From NCBI GenBank assembly GCA_034769895.1, contig CM068374.1, positions 354,130,302 to 354,194,301 on the forward strand: 64,000 bases of DNA, written 5' to 3'. The position numbers were made by a program, and so were the translations under genes. Below are positions 22,691 through 33,002 of the stretch, in pieces (the first letter of the stretch is position 1; each line of letters opens with the position of its first letter). The DNA comes from Magicicada septendecula. Its lineage: Eukaryota; Arthropoda; Insecta; Hemiptera; Cicadidae. A model generated the notes under the pieces. That model was not told the origin of the DNA and ran no database searches. It saw only the letters and a program-made list of their open reading frames with translations.

Positions 22691-23640
22691 AACAAGATAG
22701 GTAAACTACCCCTTCCCCTTAACCGATCTTCACCAAAAACAATAGTTCTTGAGTACTCTACAATTTAGGGACGTATGCAAAAAATTATTTGATTCTGTTT
22801 GAATTTGCGGCTGTTATCGTTTGCCATAGAAAATACGCTTGATAAAAAAATGTTGCAGGTAAACTACCCCTTCCCCTTAACCGATCTTCACCAAAAACAA
22901 TAGGTCTTGAGTACTCTACAAATCAGGGCTGTATGCAAAACAATATTTGATTCTGTTTGAATTTGCGGCTGTTATCGTTTGCCATAGAAAATACCCTTGT
23001 TAAAAAAACGTTGGAGGTAAACTACCCCTTTCCCTTAACCGATCTTCACCAAAAGCAATAGGTCTTGAGAACTCTACAATTTAGGGCTGTATGCAAATAA
23101 TCTTTTGATTCTGTTTGAATTTGCGGCTGTTATCGTTTGCCATATAAAATACCCTTGTTAAAACATAAAACGTTGCAGGTAAACTACCCCTTTCCTTAAC
23201 CGATCTTCACCAAAAACAATAGATCTTGAGAACTCTACAATTCAGGGCTGTATGCGAAACATTATTTGATTCTGTTTGAATTTGCAGCTGTTATCGTTTG
23301 CCAAAAAAAAATTCCCTAGATAAACAAAAACCGTTGCAGGTAAACTACCCCTTTCCCTCAACCGATCTTCACCAAAAACAATAGGTCGTGAGTACTCTAC
23401 AAATCGGGGCTGTATGCAAAAAATTATTTGATTCTGTTTGAATTTGCGGCTGTTATCGTTTGCCATAGAAAAAAAATTACACACAGACAGACACACAGAC
23501 ACACACACACAGACACTTTTCGAAAAACGACTTTTTTCATGTTTAGAGTGTAGTACAATCAGAATCTGCAATAATCTCGATCACGATTTTTTTTGCCATC
23601 ACCATACTTCCATTTCCTTAAGGAATATGGAAGTAAAATT
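22691..23640 (-). mobile_element. Family A composite repeat, reverse copy without its 3' part
   Basis: Five reverse ~165-bp monomers (22691-23470), then the CA-rich microsatellite arm (about 23478-23515) and the start module with the palindrome at 23606-23634. The 3' hairpin part is missing because the array is cut at 22690 against the Penelope-like fragment. Confidence 0.75.
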
Positions 23641-24794
23641 AATCTAAATATTTATTTAATTTAATAAATGCACAGTACAACCTATGCTTGTATTGTTGCA
23701 ATATTTATATTTGTATGTATTTAATATTACAAAATTTAATGTAAGTCATAAGTATACTTATTACAATAAAAATAAATATACTGGTACTGGTATTTTTATT
23801 ATATAGACCTACAAAAATGTATAAAATTAGGCAGACTTACCTACTCATGTTCAGTAAATATCTAATTTAGAATTGAATAATTCATTATTATTTGTTGATT
23901 GTCAGTCAATAGTGAAACTAACAAAATAAATTCATTATTATTGTAAGTCAATAGTGAAACAGCTTGGTTTAGATTTACATTGTTATTCGTTTAATTTTAT
24001 GTGAAGCAGACTCAAAGCTAAAGTGTTAGTTTGTGTTGTAAGTGAAATAATATTACTGTATGCAGATTATATATCAGTATCTGCATACCCTTTTGATATC
24101 ACCTCCCCCCCCCCGCACTCTAGAATTGCAACAACATTTTGACACTGGGTCGTGCCAACAGGGATTGTAATATGGGGCATGTAGCTCCACTAGTATATAC
24201 ACATACTTTCATAGAATTCTAAGGGAAAATTATGATTAGTAATAGTTAAGATCAATAACATAACTGTTTTCTGCTCTGCCTACATAAGACAATAGTTTAT
24301 CCTGGTTTTGAATGCAAAACGTCAGATACAAGCCTTATTTATTACGCACAAGTATATCTCTCAGGTTCAGTATAATTATGCCAATGTAAATATGTGTGTC
24401 ATATTCATTTATTAAACAAAGTCGAGTTTACATAATTTTAGATTTCAAGTCCTACGACTCTTGGGGACCATCTTCAAAACAGTATGCTATATAAAGTAAA
24501 CTGGATGGGTGATGTATTCTGATGAGGCAGGATAATACTTTGTTGTTGAAAATCATTCAGGGAATACCAGCAGGTCTGGAAAATGAACTGAACTATTAAG
24601 CAATGAAAACAAAATATTGGGAGTAGACTTTTCTTGGTTCCTCTACTTTCGTAACAGTAAATGAGTAGATTCTTTTAGACAGTAGATGCAGCAAATGTAG
24701 TTTTTATGTAGCTTCTCAAATGTTCTTTACTCAGGAGTCGATTGATGATTACTTTGATTATTTTTCAAAAAGAACTAGTGAAACTAAATGTTAT
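23641..24794. other. No gene seen
   Basis: AT-rich; a run of ten C residues at 24105-24114. No recognised coding or repeat motif. Confidence 0.5.
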
Positions 24795-25560
24795 TTTTTA
24801 CCTTATCTAGTATGTAGTGATGCACTAGGTAAAGTGTTTACCGTATCTAGTATCTAGTGATGCACTAGGTAAAGTGTTTTACCTTCTCTAGTATCTAGTG
24901 ATGCACTAGGTAAAGTGTTTACCGTATCTAGTATGTAGTGATGCACTAGGTAAAGTGTTTACCGTATCTAGTATCTAGTGATGCACTAGGTAAAGTGTTT
25001 ACCGTATCTAGTATCTAGTGATGCACTAGGTAAAGTGTTTACCGTATCTAGTATGTAGTGATGCACTAGGTAAAGTGTTTACCGTATCTAGTATCTAGTG
25101 ATGCACTAGGTAAAGTGTTTACCGTATCTAGTATCTAGTGATGCACTAGGTAAAGTGTTTACCGTATCTAGTATCTAGTGATGCACTAGGTAAAGTGTTT
25201 ACCGTATCTAGTATGTAGTGATGCACTAGGTAAAGTGTTTACCGTATCTAGTATCTAGTGATGCACTAGGTAAAGTGTTTACCGTATCTAGTATCTAGTG
25301 ATGCACTAGGTAAAGTGTTTACCGTATCTAGTATCTAGTGATGCACTAGGTAAAGTGTTTACCGTATCTAGTATGTAGTGATGCACTAGGTAAAGTGTTT
25401 ACCGTATCTAGTATCTAGTGATGCACTAGGTAAAGTGTTTACCGTATCTAGTATCTAGTGATGCACTAGGTAAAGTGTTTACCGTATCTAGTATGTAGTG
25501 ATGCACTAGGTAAAGTGTTTACCGTATCTAGTATCTAGTGATGCACTAGGTAAAGTGTTT
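24795..25560. repeat. Satellite, 19 units of 40 bp, each with two hairpins
   Basis: Nineteen near-identical 40-bp units. Each holds two perfect 6-bp-stem, 3-base-loop inverted repeats side by side, CTAGTG-ATG-CACTAG and GGTAAA-GTG-TTTACC, plus an ~11-base spacer GTATCTAGTAT. One site varies between GTATGTAG (G) and GTATCTAG (C). Read left to right the units run G C C G C C G C C C G C C C G C C G C, a higher-order pattern of GCC and GCCC blocks, with one unit also carrying TTCTC. There are no unique spacers, so this is not CRISPR. Confidence 0.95.
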
Positions 25561-25595
25561 TGTTAATATCTTATCCAGTTTTTTCAGTAACATAT

Positions 25596-26177
25596 TGTTA
25601 CGACGGTCTACTCGATCGTCGTAGGTACAGTGGAAACAAAATAAGTACAAGACACCAATTAAGTCACTAATCACACCTTTAATTGTTATAGTAAAACAGA
25701 TCGTAATTAACAACACAGTGTCTACAACAAATCAAATGAAATTGTTCATACGCAATAAAATGTCCACTAATATTAAAACTCAACTGTATTACAATTATAC
25801 CGTCCGAATATAAAACGCAACACTTCACTAATAACTACTTGAACGTACACCGTAATAACTCGAACCGCTCTGTAAATATATCGCACTAATACTCTCGAAC
25901 CGCACAGTCAAAAATCTCGCATTGAACTGAAAACTAAGGCCGCGACGCGATGTATTTATAGTTACGCTCACACACCAGAAGCTTCCAAACTGCGTCTTAT
26001 CTCTCGCGAACTACGTAATTGCTACGGCCTTGACACAGTCCGAGCGCCCGAGCGAAGGCTGGCACAGTCGAGAAAATTCTCGCAAAATGCGTCCAGTAGC
26101 ACGTACACCACACGCTTACATCGAGATCTTTCTGGCGCATTCGATAAACGCGTAGATTGTTCTGTGCTGTCGTAGCA
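25596..26177 (-). repeat. Gypsy 1 3' LTR
   Basis: 582 bp, TG...CA, in element sense starting TGCTACGACAGC and ending CGTCGTAACA. A TATA-like TATAAATA lies on the minus strand at 25960-25953. Differs from the other LTR at four positions. Confidence 0.95.
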
Positions 26178-26191
26178 CTTCCCCCTCCTTA
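26178..26191 (-). promoter_or_regulatory. Gypsy 1 polypurine tract
   Basis: On the minus strand GGAGGGGGAAG sits directly before the 3' LTR; it primes plus-strand DNA synthesis in this class. The pol stop codon TAA (26191-26189) touches it. Confidence 0.85.
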
Positions 26192-27130
26192 AGCCTGTTC
26201 GTCCCGAACTGGCAAAGCGTCTCTAATTTTGTATTTAGCCAGGCGATCTAGGTGGACGACCTTGAACTTTCGCTGTCCTTCCTGTTGAATCCGATAAACA
26301 ACATCGTTAATCCTTTTTTTTACAGTGTAGGGTCCTTCCCAGTTAGACTGAAGCTTAGGTGAGCGACCACGACGGCGCTTTGGATTGAACAACCAGACCT
26401 GATCTCCTTCTTGGAAACCCACACTATTGCTGCGAATGTCATACCGAGTTTTCATTTTATCACTGGCAATCTTGAGCCGTCCTCTTACCAAGCGATTCAT
26501 TTCTCGCAGTTGGTTTTCTAATTGCGAGGAATAGTTCTTTGGCTCTTGGGACTGAGTCTCAGGTGATCCAAACATCAAGTCCCCAGGAAGACGAATCTCC
26601 CGCCCAAACACCAATTTTGCTGGAATCATGCCGGTTGTGTCATGTACTGATGACCTATACGCTATAAGGAATAGTGGTATACGTTGGTCCCAGTCTGTTT
26701 GGTTCTCGTCAACAACTTTCGAAAGATGCTGCTCAAGTGTCCTGTTGAATCTCTCAACCATCCCGTCCGACTGAGGATGCAGAGGCGTTGTCCTGGTCTT
26801 TCGAATTCCAAGTAGACGGCATAATTCTTTAAACACTCCTGATTCGAAATTTCTCCCTTGATCCGTATGGATTTCCATAGGGGCTCCATAACGGCAACAG
26901 AAGTTGTGAACTAACTGCTTTGCCACAGTGGTAACCTCCTGATTCGGAATTGCGTAGGCTTCCACCCACTTAGTAAAGTAGTCACCTACAACCATGATGT
27001 ACCGGTTTCCATCTTCAGTAACTGGGAATGGTCCAGCAATGTCTATGGCAATTCTCTCGAAAGGTTGTCCAACGTTATACTGTCTCATTTTTCCCCTGCT
27101 TCTGGTTTGTGGGCCCTGCTTGCAGCACAT
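26189..27130 (-). pseudogene. Gypsy 1 integrase (pol, C-terminal part)
   Basis: 313 codons. A DDE integrase core is complete: Asp30 (IAIDIAGPF), Asp90 (IHTDQGRNFES) and Glu126 (MVERFNRTLEQ), spaced D-X59-D-X35-E. The C-terminal GPY/F-like module NWEGPYTVKKRINDVVYRI follows. The family joins element DNA to the target. The zinc-binding N-terminal domain is in the preceding frame (27085-28617), and the reading frame changes between them near 27100-27130, so the integrase as a whole is split. Pol ends at the polypurine tract with no further gene. Confidence 0.9.
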
Positions 27131-28617
27131 ATTTCACACGTCCGAACCCATTCCTCTACGTCGTGGCGAAGATGAAGCCAATAGAATCGCTTCCGTATTT
27201 TGTCAAGGGTTTTGTTAACGCCAAGATGGCCTCCAGATGTTCCATCATGCATCTCCTTCAAAACAGACTGCACTTTACTTCGGGGAACTATCAACTGCAT
27301 GACCACGTCTCGTCCATCTGCACTTTCCCAAGCCCTTTTCAGCAATCCGTTTTCTAAGGTGAGAGATTCCCATTGTGCCCAGTAGCCCTTCAGCACTTCG
27401 GAACCATGGCAGATATCTTGCCAATCCGGGCGGCGACCTTCCTCTTTTGCTGTCAAGATCGGTCCAATGTCTTCATCAGTCATCTGTTCTTGTCGACAGT
27501 CTTGTGTTGTCCAGCCATCAGCCAGGAAATCTACAGTGATGGCTTGAACATGTTCGCTTGAGTTTTGTTCTTCCTTTCTGTGGCAATGTCGGCAGTCTTC
27601 CGGGCACGGTCTTCGTGATAAGCCATCTGCATTACCGTGCAGGCGCCCCCGCCGATGTTGTACCTTGAAGTTGTACTCTTGCAAACGTTCGAGCCACCTT
27701 GCCAACTGTCCTTCCGGATTTTTAAATCTCAAGAGCCATGCAAGTGCAGCATGGTCGGTACGTAGTGAAAACTCTCTCCCATAGAGGTATTTATGGAAGT
27801 GCTCCAAAGCTCTGACAATTGCCAACAACTCTCTTCTTGTAACGCAATAATTTCTCTCTGGTTTAGAAAGCGTCTTGCTGTAATACGCTATTACTCGTTC
27901 TTCACCGTTCTGCACTTGAGACAAAACTGCTCCTAGACCAGTATTGCTTGCGTCTGTGTCTATGATGTACTTCCCTTCGGAAGCTGGAAAAGCGAGAATT
28001 GGCTGCGAACATAATGCAATCTTCAACGTTCTAAATGCTTGTTCACACTCTCTCGACCATTGGAAGTTTCTTTTATTTTCCGTTAGCTCATGTAGTGGTT
28101 TAGCAATAGTAGCGAAGCCTTTCACAAAATGTCGGTAATATGAGCATAACCCCAGGAAACTCCGAACTTCGTGTTTATTCTTCGGAACTGGCCAGTCTCT
28201 TACGGTGTCTACTTTATTAGGATCCATACTAACGCCCGCTGCCGAAACCAGATGGCCCAAATACTGTACTTCCTTCTGGAATAGAGAACACTTCTTCGGG
28301 CTCAACTTCAGTTGTGCACCGTGAATTCTAGTTAGAACTTCCTTAAGGTTTTCCAAATGATCTTCGAAAGTCTTCCCGATCACTATGACATCGTCTAAGT
28401 AAACAAGGCAAGTTTTCCACGTCAGGCCTCGGAGTATCAGGTCCATCAATCTCTCAAATGTTGCCGGTGCATTACAGAGTCCAAATGGCATGACGTTAAA
28501 TTGGAATAAGCCACTTGGGGTCGAGAAAGCGGTCTTTTCCTTGTCTTCTTGATGAAGACCCACTTGCCAATATCCACTCTTCAGGTCCAATGTGGAAAAC
28601 CACTGTGCTCCGGACAA
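27085..28617 (-). pseudogene. Gypsy 1 RT (palm), RNase H and integrase zinc domain
   Basis: 510 codons. The RT part has TLDLKSGYW and the catalytic box YLDD at residues 73-76. Then come the RT thumb, RNase H (IDTDASNTGLGAVLSQ, then LRTDHAALAWLL) and the integrase HHCC domain (HDGTSGGHLGVNKTL, then CEICAAS). Synthesises and degrades the RNA-DNA hybrid during reverse transcription. The frame is entered from the upstream ORF through a short deletion near 28600-28617 and left through a frame change near 27100. Confidence 0.92.
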
Positions 28618-29243
28618 CGTGTCGAGTCAACGCGAGGTAATGGATAGCAGTCTTTCTTTGTAACGTCATTTAACCTCCGGTAGTCTAGGCAGAAACGCAA
28701 TCCACCATCCTTCTTCGCTACCAGCACTACAGGGGAAGACCAAGCACTTGACGAAGGTTCAATTACTCCCTCTGTCAACATGTCCTGTACTAACCGAGAC
28801 ATCTCCTCTTGTTTAGATAATGGAGGCCTTCGAGGAGGTTGGCGTATCGGTGTTGTGTCCCCGGTATTGATGCGATGTTGCACAAGAGAGGTTCTTCCCA
28901 GTGACTGTCCCCGAACTGCAAAACAATCTTTGAATTCGTGTAAAAACTGTCCGAGTTCTTTTACCTCACCACTTGAGAGGTTGTTAGAAGATCTGTTCAA
29001 TAATTCTTGCAGTTCCTCTGGTAATTTAGAAGTATCCGAAGAACTGGGTCTTCGTTGCGTTATTCCGGCTACCCAGGCCACAGGAGTCAATTTGCCTAGG
29101 AGCGTATTGCTTTGTAAAGTGATAGCTTGATCCAAAATATTCGCCACTCGAATAGGTACATTTCCGGTTTCGTCAGGTTTTACTAAACTTCTGGCAATTA
29201 ATATGCCCGGTGTGCTGACTACCTGGGGTCGAATATAGAGCAC
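28581..29243 (-). pseudogene. Gypsy 1 protease-RT linker and RT fingers
   Basis: About 220 codons covering the linker after the protease ([10 protein letters not shown]) and the start of RT ([57 protein letters not shown]). The frame is lost at about 28610, just before the first catalytic Asp region in the next ORF, and differs from the protease frame above about 29230. Confidence 0.88.
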
Positions 29244-29749
29244 TGATTGCCCCTAGTATCTACCGCAGTTCTAACCATGATGATCTTTTCGGAGTTTGGC
29301 GGAACAGTTACGGCCACTTGGTTTATGACGTCCATCGATTTTTCTGCTGTCGTCATTGTTGATAGCATTACCTCTTCGCCTCCGATTCTCAAGACATTGT
29401 TTTTGAAGTCGACTATAAATCCGTATGCGTTCATAACGTCCACACCAAGAATTGCTTCATCCACAATGTCTGCAACAAGTACTTGATGATTAAACTCAAG
29501 TCTACCGAGGCGTAGGTGTATCTCCACTTTTCCATACACTTTTACAGGCCGTCCAGTAGCTGTTCGCAGGCTGCACGAGCACCAGATTGGCTTGAGATCT
29601 TTCACCACGTCGGGCCGCACAATAGAAACTGTTGCGCCTGTGTCAACTGTAATCGAGGTTGGCCTTTCTTGAACAAATCCGGTAACTACCAAGCTCCCGG
29701 TGTTTTTCTGAAGCGTATTCTCTAGTGGCTTCGTTCCTCCAGTTAGTCA
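29219..29749 (-). pseudogene. Gypsy 1 aspartic protease
   Basis: The pol frame opens after a TGA at 29749-29747 and reads through LENTLQKNTG into the protease with active-site DTGA (ITVDTGATVSIV) and the second half ILGVDVMNAYGFIVDF. It releases Gag and Pol products. It is in the same frame as gag, separated from it by two in-frame stops (TAG 29773-29771 and TGA 29749-29747) seven codons apart, so expression would need readthrough, a double shift or internal initiation; this may itself be a break. The frame ends at about 29219. Confidence 0.88.
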
Positions 29750-29770
29750 GCACACGCCCCGTTGCACCGA

Positions 29771-31105
29771 CTATTGCTCGTTTCCCTGCTGCTGAATTCT
29801 AACCCGACAATCTCGTTGTAGATGTCCAGGTTTCCCACATCGATAACACTTCGGTCTTCCATCCTTTCTTATTTTATTCTGTGGCGCCGACCGTCGAGTC
29901 TCTGTTCCTTGTTCTTCTTCCTCATCGTCTGTGCCGTCGCGATCTTTTAGCTCGCGCACTTTATGACTTGTCCAACCAGACGCTGATTTGGCGGCCTCAA
30001 ATTGCAAAGCATGTACCAGGGCGTCTGCACTGTTCTGGTGTCTTGCCATTCGTAACACTTGCTGTTGTTCGTTATCTCGGACACCGGCAGTAAATGTCTG
30101 CATCGCAAAACGCGTTCGAAAATCTTCTGGCGCTTCAGGATAGGCCAGTCTAATTAGTCTGTCGATACTTGCTTCAAACTCTTGAAGACTTTCCCCGGCA
30201 TGCTGTCGCCTTGCTCTCAACTGGGTGCAGTACACATCTCGCAAATGTTTATCACCATACCGTAATTCCAGAGCTTTTATCAACTCGGCATAGGTGTTCT
30301 GGCTGTCAGGTGGCACTTTCTGTAGTAGTTCTGCCGCGGGTCCTTTTAATGCAAGAACAAGTGAAACAGCCTTTTCTTTTTCTGTCCAATTATTTGCGCA
30401 TGCAGCAGCTTCAAATTGGCGGAGGTACGTTGCCCAGTGACTGCTTCCGTCAAAGGTTGGAGCTTTGACATGAACTGTCCCTACTGCAGGCAAAGTGACT
30501 TTCTCTGTTAACTTATTTTCTGTCTTGATCACAGGTACAGTCTGTTCAGAAATTTGTTTTGGTTGAATCTTCATGCACTGTTCGACTTCACTTTTAATTT
30601 GTTCTCTTATGTTTGCCATTGAGTTTTCTACTGCAGATATTTTATTTGACACAGATTCTTCTATAACAGATATTTTTGTAGACATCGATTCCTCCACAGT
30701 CAAGACAGATTTTTCTACTTCAGCTATTTTTAATGTCATTGATTCTTGTACCTCCGATATTTTAGTTACTTGCTTATTAAGCTCACCTCGTAGGAGACCC
30801 AACTCTGCAGCGGTTTGTTCTTGTGTCTGCTTTTGCTGCTGTATTAACTCCTTGATGTCCTCTGTTTCACGTTTACGTCGTTCCTCTGTTTCTTCCTTTT
30901 CTTGTCTTCGGTCTTCTTTTTGTCTTTCTTCTGTTTCTAGCATTAGTGCTTTCTGACGTTCCTCAGCCTCTTCTCTTTCCTGTCTTCGTTCTTCTTTTTG
31001 TCGTTTTTCTGCTTCTTCCGCTTTCTCATCCTGTCGTTTCTCTGCTTCTTCCTGTGTCTGCCGCAGCAGTGTTTGTAAAGCTTCCATCATCTGACTGGGA
31101 TCCAT
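29771..31105 (-). CDS. Gypsy 1 Gag, intact ORF
   Basis: 444 codons from ATG at 31105. N-terminal ~110 residues are a long charged coiled coil (EEAEKRQKEERRQE-type repeats), then a second heptad-like stretch (EVQESMTLKIAEVEKSVLTV). The retrotrans_gag capsid-like domain follows (APTFDGSSHWATYLRQFE, AVSLVLALKGPAAELL, RYGDKHLRDVYCTQL). A single CCHC zinc knuckle CYRCGKPGHLQRDC lies at residues 420-433. Gag packages the element RNA into particles in the cytoplasm. This is the only transposon protein in the window seen whole without a break. Confidence 0.92.
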   Translation of the reverse strand: MDPSQMMEALQTLLRQTQEEAEKRQDEKAEEAEKRQKEERRQEREEAEERQKALMLETEERQKEDRRQEKEETEERRKRETEDIKELIQQQKQTQEQTAAELGLLRGELNKQVTKISEVQESMTLKIAEVEKSVLTVEESMSTKISVIEESVSNKISAVENSMANIREQIKSEVEQCMKIQPKQISEQTVPVIKTENKLTEKVTLPAVGTVHVKAPTFDGSSHWATYLRQFEAAACANNWTEKEKAVSLVLALKGPAAELLQKVPPDSQNTYAELIKALELRYGDKHLRDVYCTQLRARRQHAGESLQEFEASIDRLIRLAYPEAPEDFRTRFAMQTFTAGVRDNEQQQVLRMARHQNSADALVHALQFEAAKSASGWTSHKVRELKDRDGTDDEEEEQGTETRRSAPQNKIRKDGRPKCYRCGKPGHLQRDCRVRIQQQGNEQ

Positions 31106-31170
31106 GTTTACTGATTTAATTACGAATCACACTCGTCTTGTACAAAGCGTCCACTGTTTCCACTGTTCTA

Positions 31171-31187
31171 TCCCACTTCTGACACCA
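31171..31187 (-). promoter_or_regulatory. Gypsy 1 primer binding site, tRNA-Leu type
   Basis: One base after the 5' LTR, the minus strand reads TGGTGTCAGAAGTGGGA. Its complement, TCCCACTTCTGACA plus CCA, matches the 3' acceptor end of animal tRNA-Leu as I recall it. Mdg3/micropia-type elements also use tRNA-Leu. Confidence 0.8.
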
Positions 31188-31188
31188 C

Positions 31189-31770
31189 TGTTACGACGGT
31201 CTATACGATCGTCGTAGGTACAGTGGAAACAAAATAAGTACAAGACACCAATTAAGTCACTAATCACACCTTTAATTGTTATAGTAAAACAGTTCGTAAT
31301 TAACAACACAGTGTCTACAACAAATCAAATGAAATTGTTCATACGCAATAAAATGTCCACTAATATTAAAACTCAACTGTAGTACAATTATACCGTCCGA
31401 ATATAAAACGCAACACTTCACTAATAACTACTTGAACGTACACCGTAATAACTCGAACCGCTCTGTAAATATATCGCACTAATACTCTCGAACCGCACAG
31501 TCAAAAATCTCGCATTGAACTGAAAACTAAGGCCGCGACGCGATGTATTTATAGTTACGCTCACACACCAGAAGCTTCCAAACTGCGTCTTATCTCTCGC
31601 GAACTACGTAATTGCTACGGCCTTGACACAGTCCGAGCGCCCGAGCGAAGGCTGGCACAGTCGAGAAAATTCTCGCAAAATGCGTCCAGTAGCACGTACA
31701 CCACACGCTTACATCGAGATCTTTCTGGCGCATTCGATAAACGCGTAGATTGTTCTGTGCTGTCGTAGCA
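31189..31770 (-). repeat. Gypsy 1 5' LTR
   Basis: 582 bp, same length as its partner. TATA-like TATAAATA at 31553-31546 on the minus strand. Drives element transcription toward lower coordinates. Confidence 0.95.
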
Positions 31771-32216
31771 TATCTTATATACTGGTACAAAAATTTCATT
31801 GCATTTAGCGTTTATCAAGTTAATGAAATAATTCTGTTTCATTTAGTCAGGAATTCCAGGTGTACGTGTGTATCCTATTTATTCATTCATTGAAGAGGTA
31901 CTGTAATAAGGAGAAATGTAGCAGGTAATTGCAAGGTTGTCCAATTCCGGACTGTCACACTCTATACAATACATTGCATGATTCAGATTATTTCCAACAG
32001 TTTGAGAGAGAAAACTTAAGTTTTCATGTGAAAATTTTACTGTCTGCTAAAGCATACCATTATATGTACCCAAATGAATATCACATACCATTGACGTGAG
32101 AGTCTGATATATGTCATTCTTAGTAAAATGCACCTTGACTGTGCGATATTTACAGGCCGAATGAACTTTTGTCTGTTTAGTAACAAGTCATCTGATAGTG
32201 TTTTTATTATGCACAG
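31771..32216. other. No gene seen; probable intron
   Basis: AT-rich DNA between gypsy 1 and the host exon. Confidence 0.5.
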
Positions 32217-32327
32217 GTGGCTGGTTGCATTATTCAGAAAAGGCAGGAAGAAACCTTTACAGAAAGAAGATCTTTACGATGTTCTGGATGGTCTTGAAAG
32301 TGATCAGTTGGGAGAAAGGCTAGAAAG
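32217..32327 (+). CDS. Exon of an ABCC/MRP4-like (lethal(2)03659-type) transporter
   Basis: A plus-strand exon of 111 bases between an acceptor (TTATTATGCACAG) and a donor (AAAG|GTCAGC). It begins and ends in phase 2, so its length is a multiple of three. It encodes WLVALFRKGRKKPLQKEDLY and then DVLDGLESDQLGERLE. ABCC4/MRP4 and insect lethal(2)03659-type proteins have the same pattern near the N-terminus: W, then LF-K-G-K plus basic and Leu, DLY, L, S then LG. In those proteins it lies in the cytosol before the first membrane domain of the ATP-driven exporter. No other exon of this gene was found, so the flanks would be introns crowded with transposons. An isolated or pseudogene exon is possible. 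Confidence 0.72.
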
Positions 32328-33002
32328 GTCAGCAACATTTCTCTATTTTGTTATTAAATTTTATGTGTCACCATTTGACTTGACTGCGTGGTAAGTGTCC
32401 TCGTTCACTTTAGCACAGAAGCCTACAGATTGATAAGATGTTTGATTTGTGTTGTAATAATATTTTGCCCATTTAGTCAATATTTAGTGGGGAGTGCTTT
32501 ACATGGGTATGGTTGACAAGACCACCTTTGTTTGACTGTTTTTTCAGTCACCCCCCTCTGTCATACACTACCTACAGCCTTCCCCACCTGTCATACACTT
32601 CAAATCTCTCAGTTCAAGTCTAACCTCTGACACTGTCGTAAATTGTGAAACAATAGCCCAGAAAATAAAAGGTATCTATAGAACTACACCAAGATTAAAT
32701 TCAGATATCAATAAAATTTTCTACCAAGTGCGGAGCAACCATTCGATCAGTGTAATACAATATTCAGTGAAGTATATTTCCTCAGAGGTTTATTTATGAA
32801 CTAGCATAGTTTTCAATATACTATATTTTCAACTGGATGTATATTTTCAAGTAGTACTTGATGATACCTTGTCTTTACTAAAACTCCACTCCTTAGTGGG
32901 TGGTACACATTTAAGGAAAAAACTTCAGATCTCATGCTAGGTTGTAGATTTGAAGTCCCATAAGTTGTGAAATATATGTTTTAGACACAGACATAAAATT
33001 CT
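32328..33002. other. No gene seen; probable intron
   Basis: Follows the donor site of the ABCC-like exon. No further exon recognised. Confidence 0.5.

Larger units (their letters stand above)
25596..31770 (-). mobile_element. Ty3/gypsy element 1, full length with both LTRs
   Basis: A 6175-bp element on the minus strand. Order in its own sense: LTR (31770-31189), tRNA-Leu-type primer site, gag, protease, RT, RNase H, integrase, polypurine tract, LTR (26177-25596). The LTRs are both 582 bp and differ at four positions that I could count by eye (about 0.7%), so insertion is recent. There is no env: the pol stop lies against the polypurine tract. No clear 4-6-bp target duplication is seen (left flank ends ...ACATAT, right flank starts TATCTT; only TAT is shared). 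Pol is broken by three frame changes. Confidence 0.93.

Noticed and set aside
23242-23571. ORF with repeated ANDNS-KFKQNQI motif
   Set aside because: It is the ~165-bp family A monomer read in frame; reading frame is not kept between copies.
24795-25560. CRISPR-like array of short repeats
   Set aside because: Units follow each other with no unique spacers, and the surroundings are a eukaryotic transposon landscape; it is a satellite.
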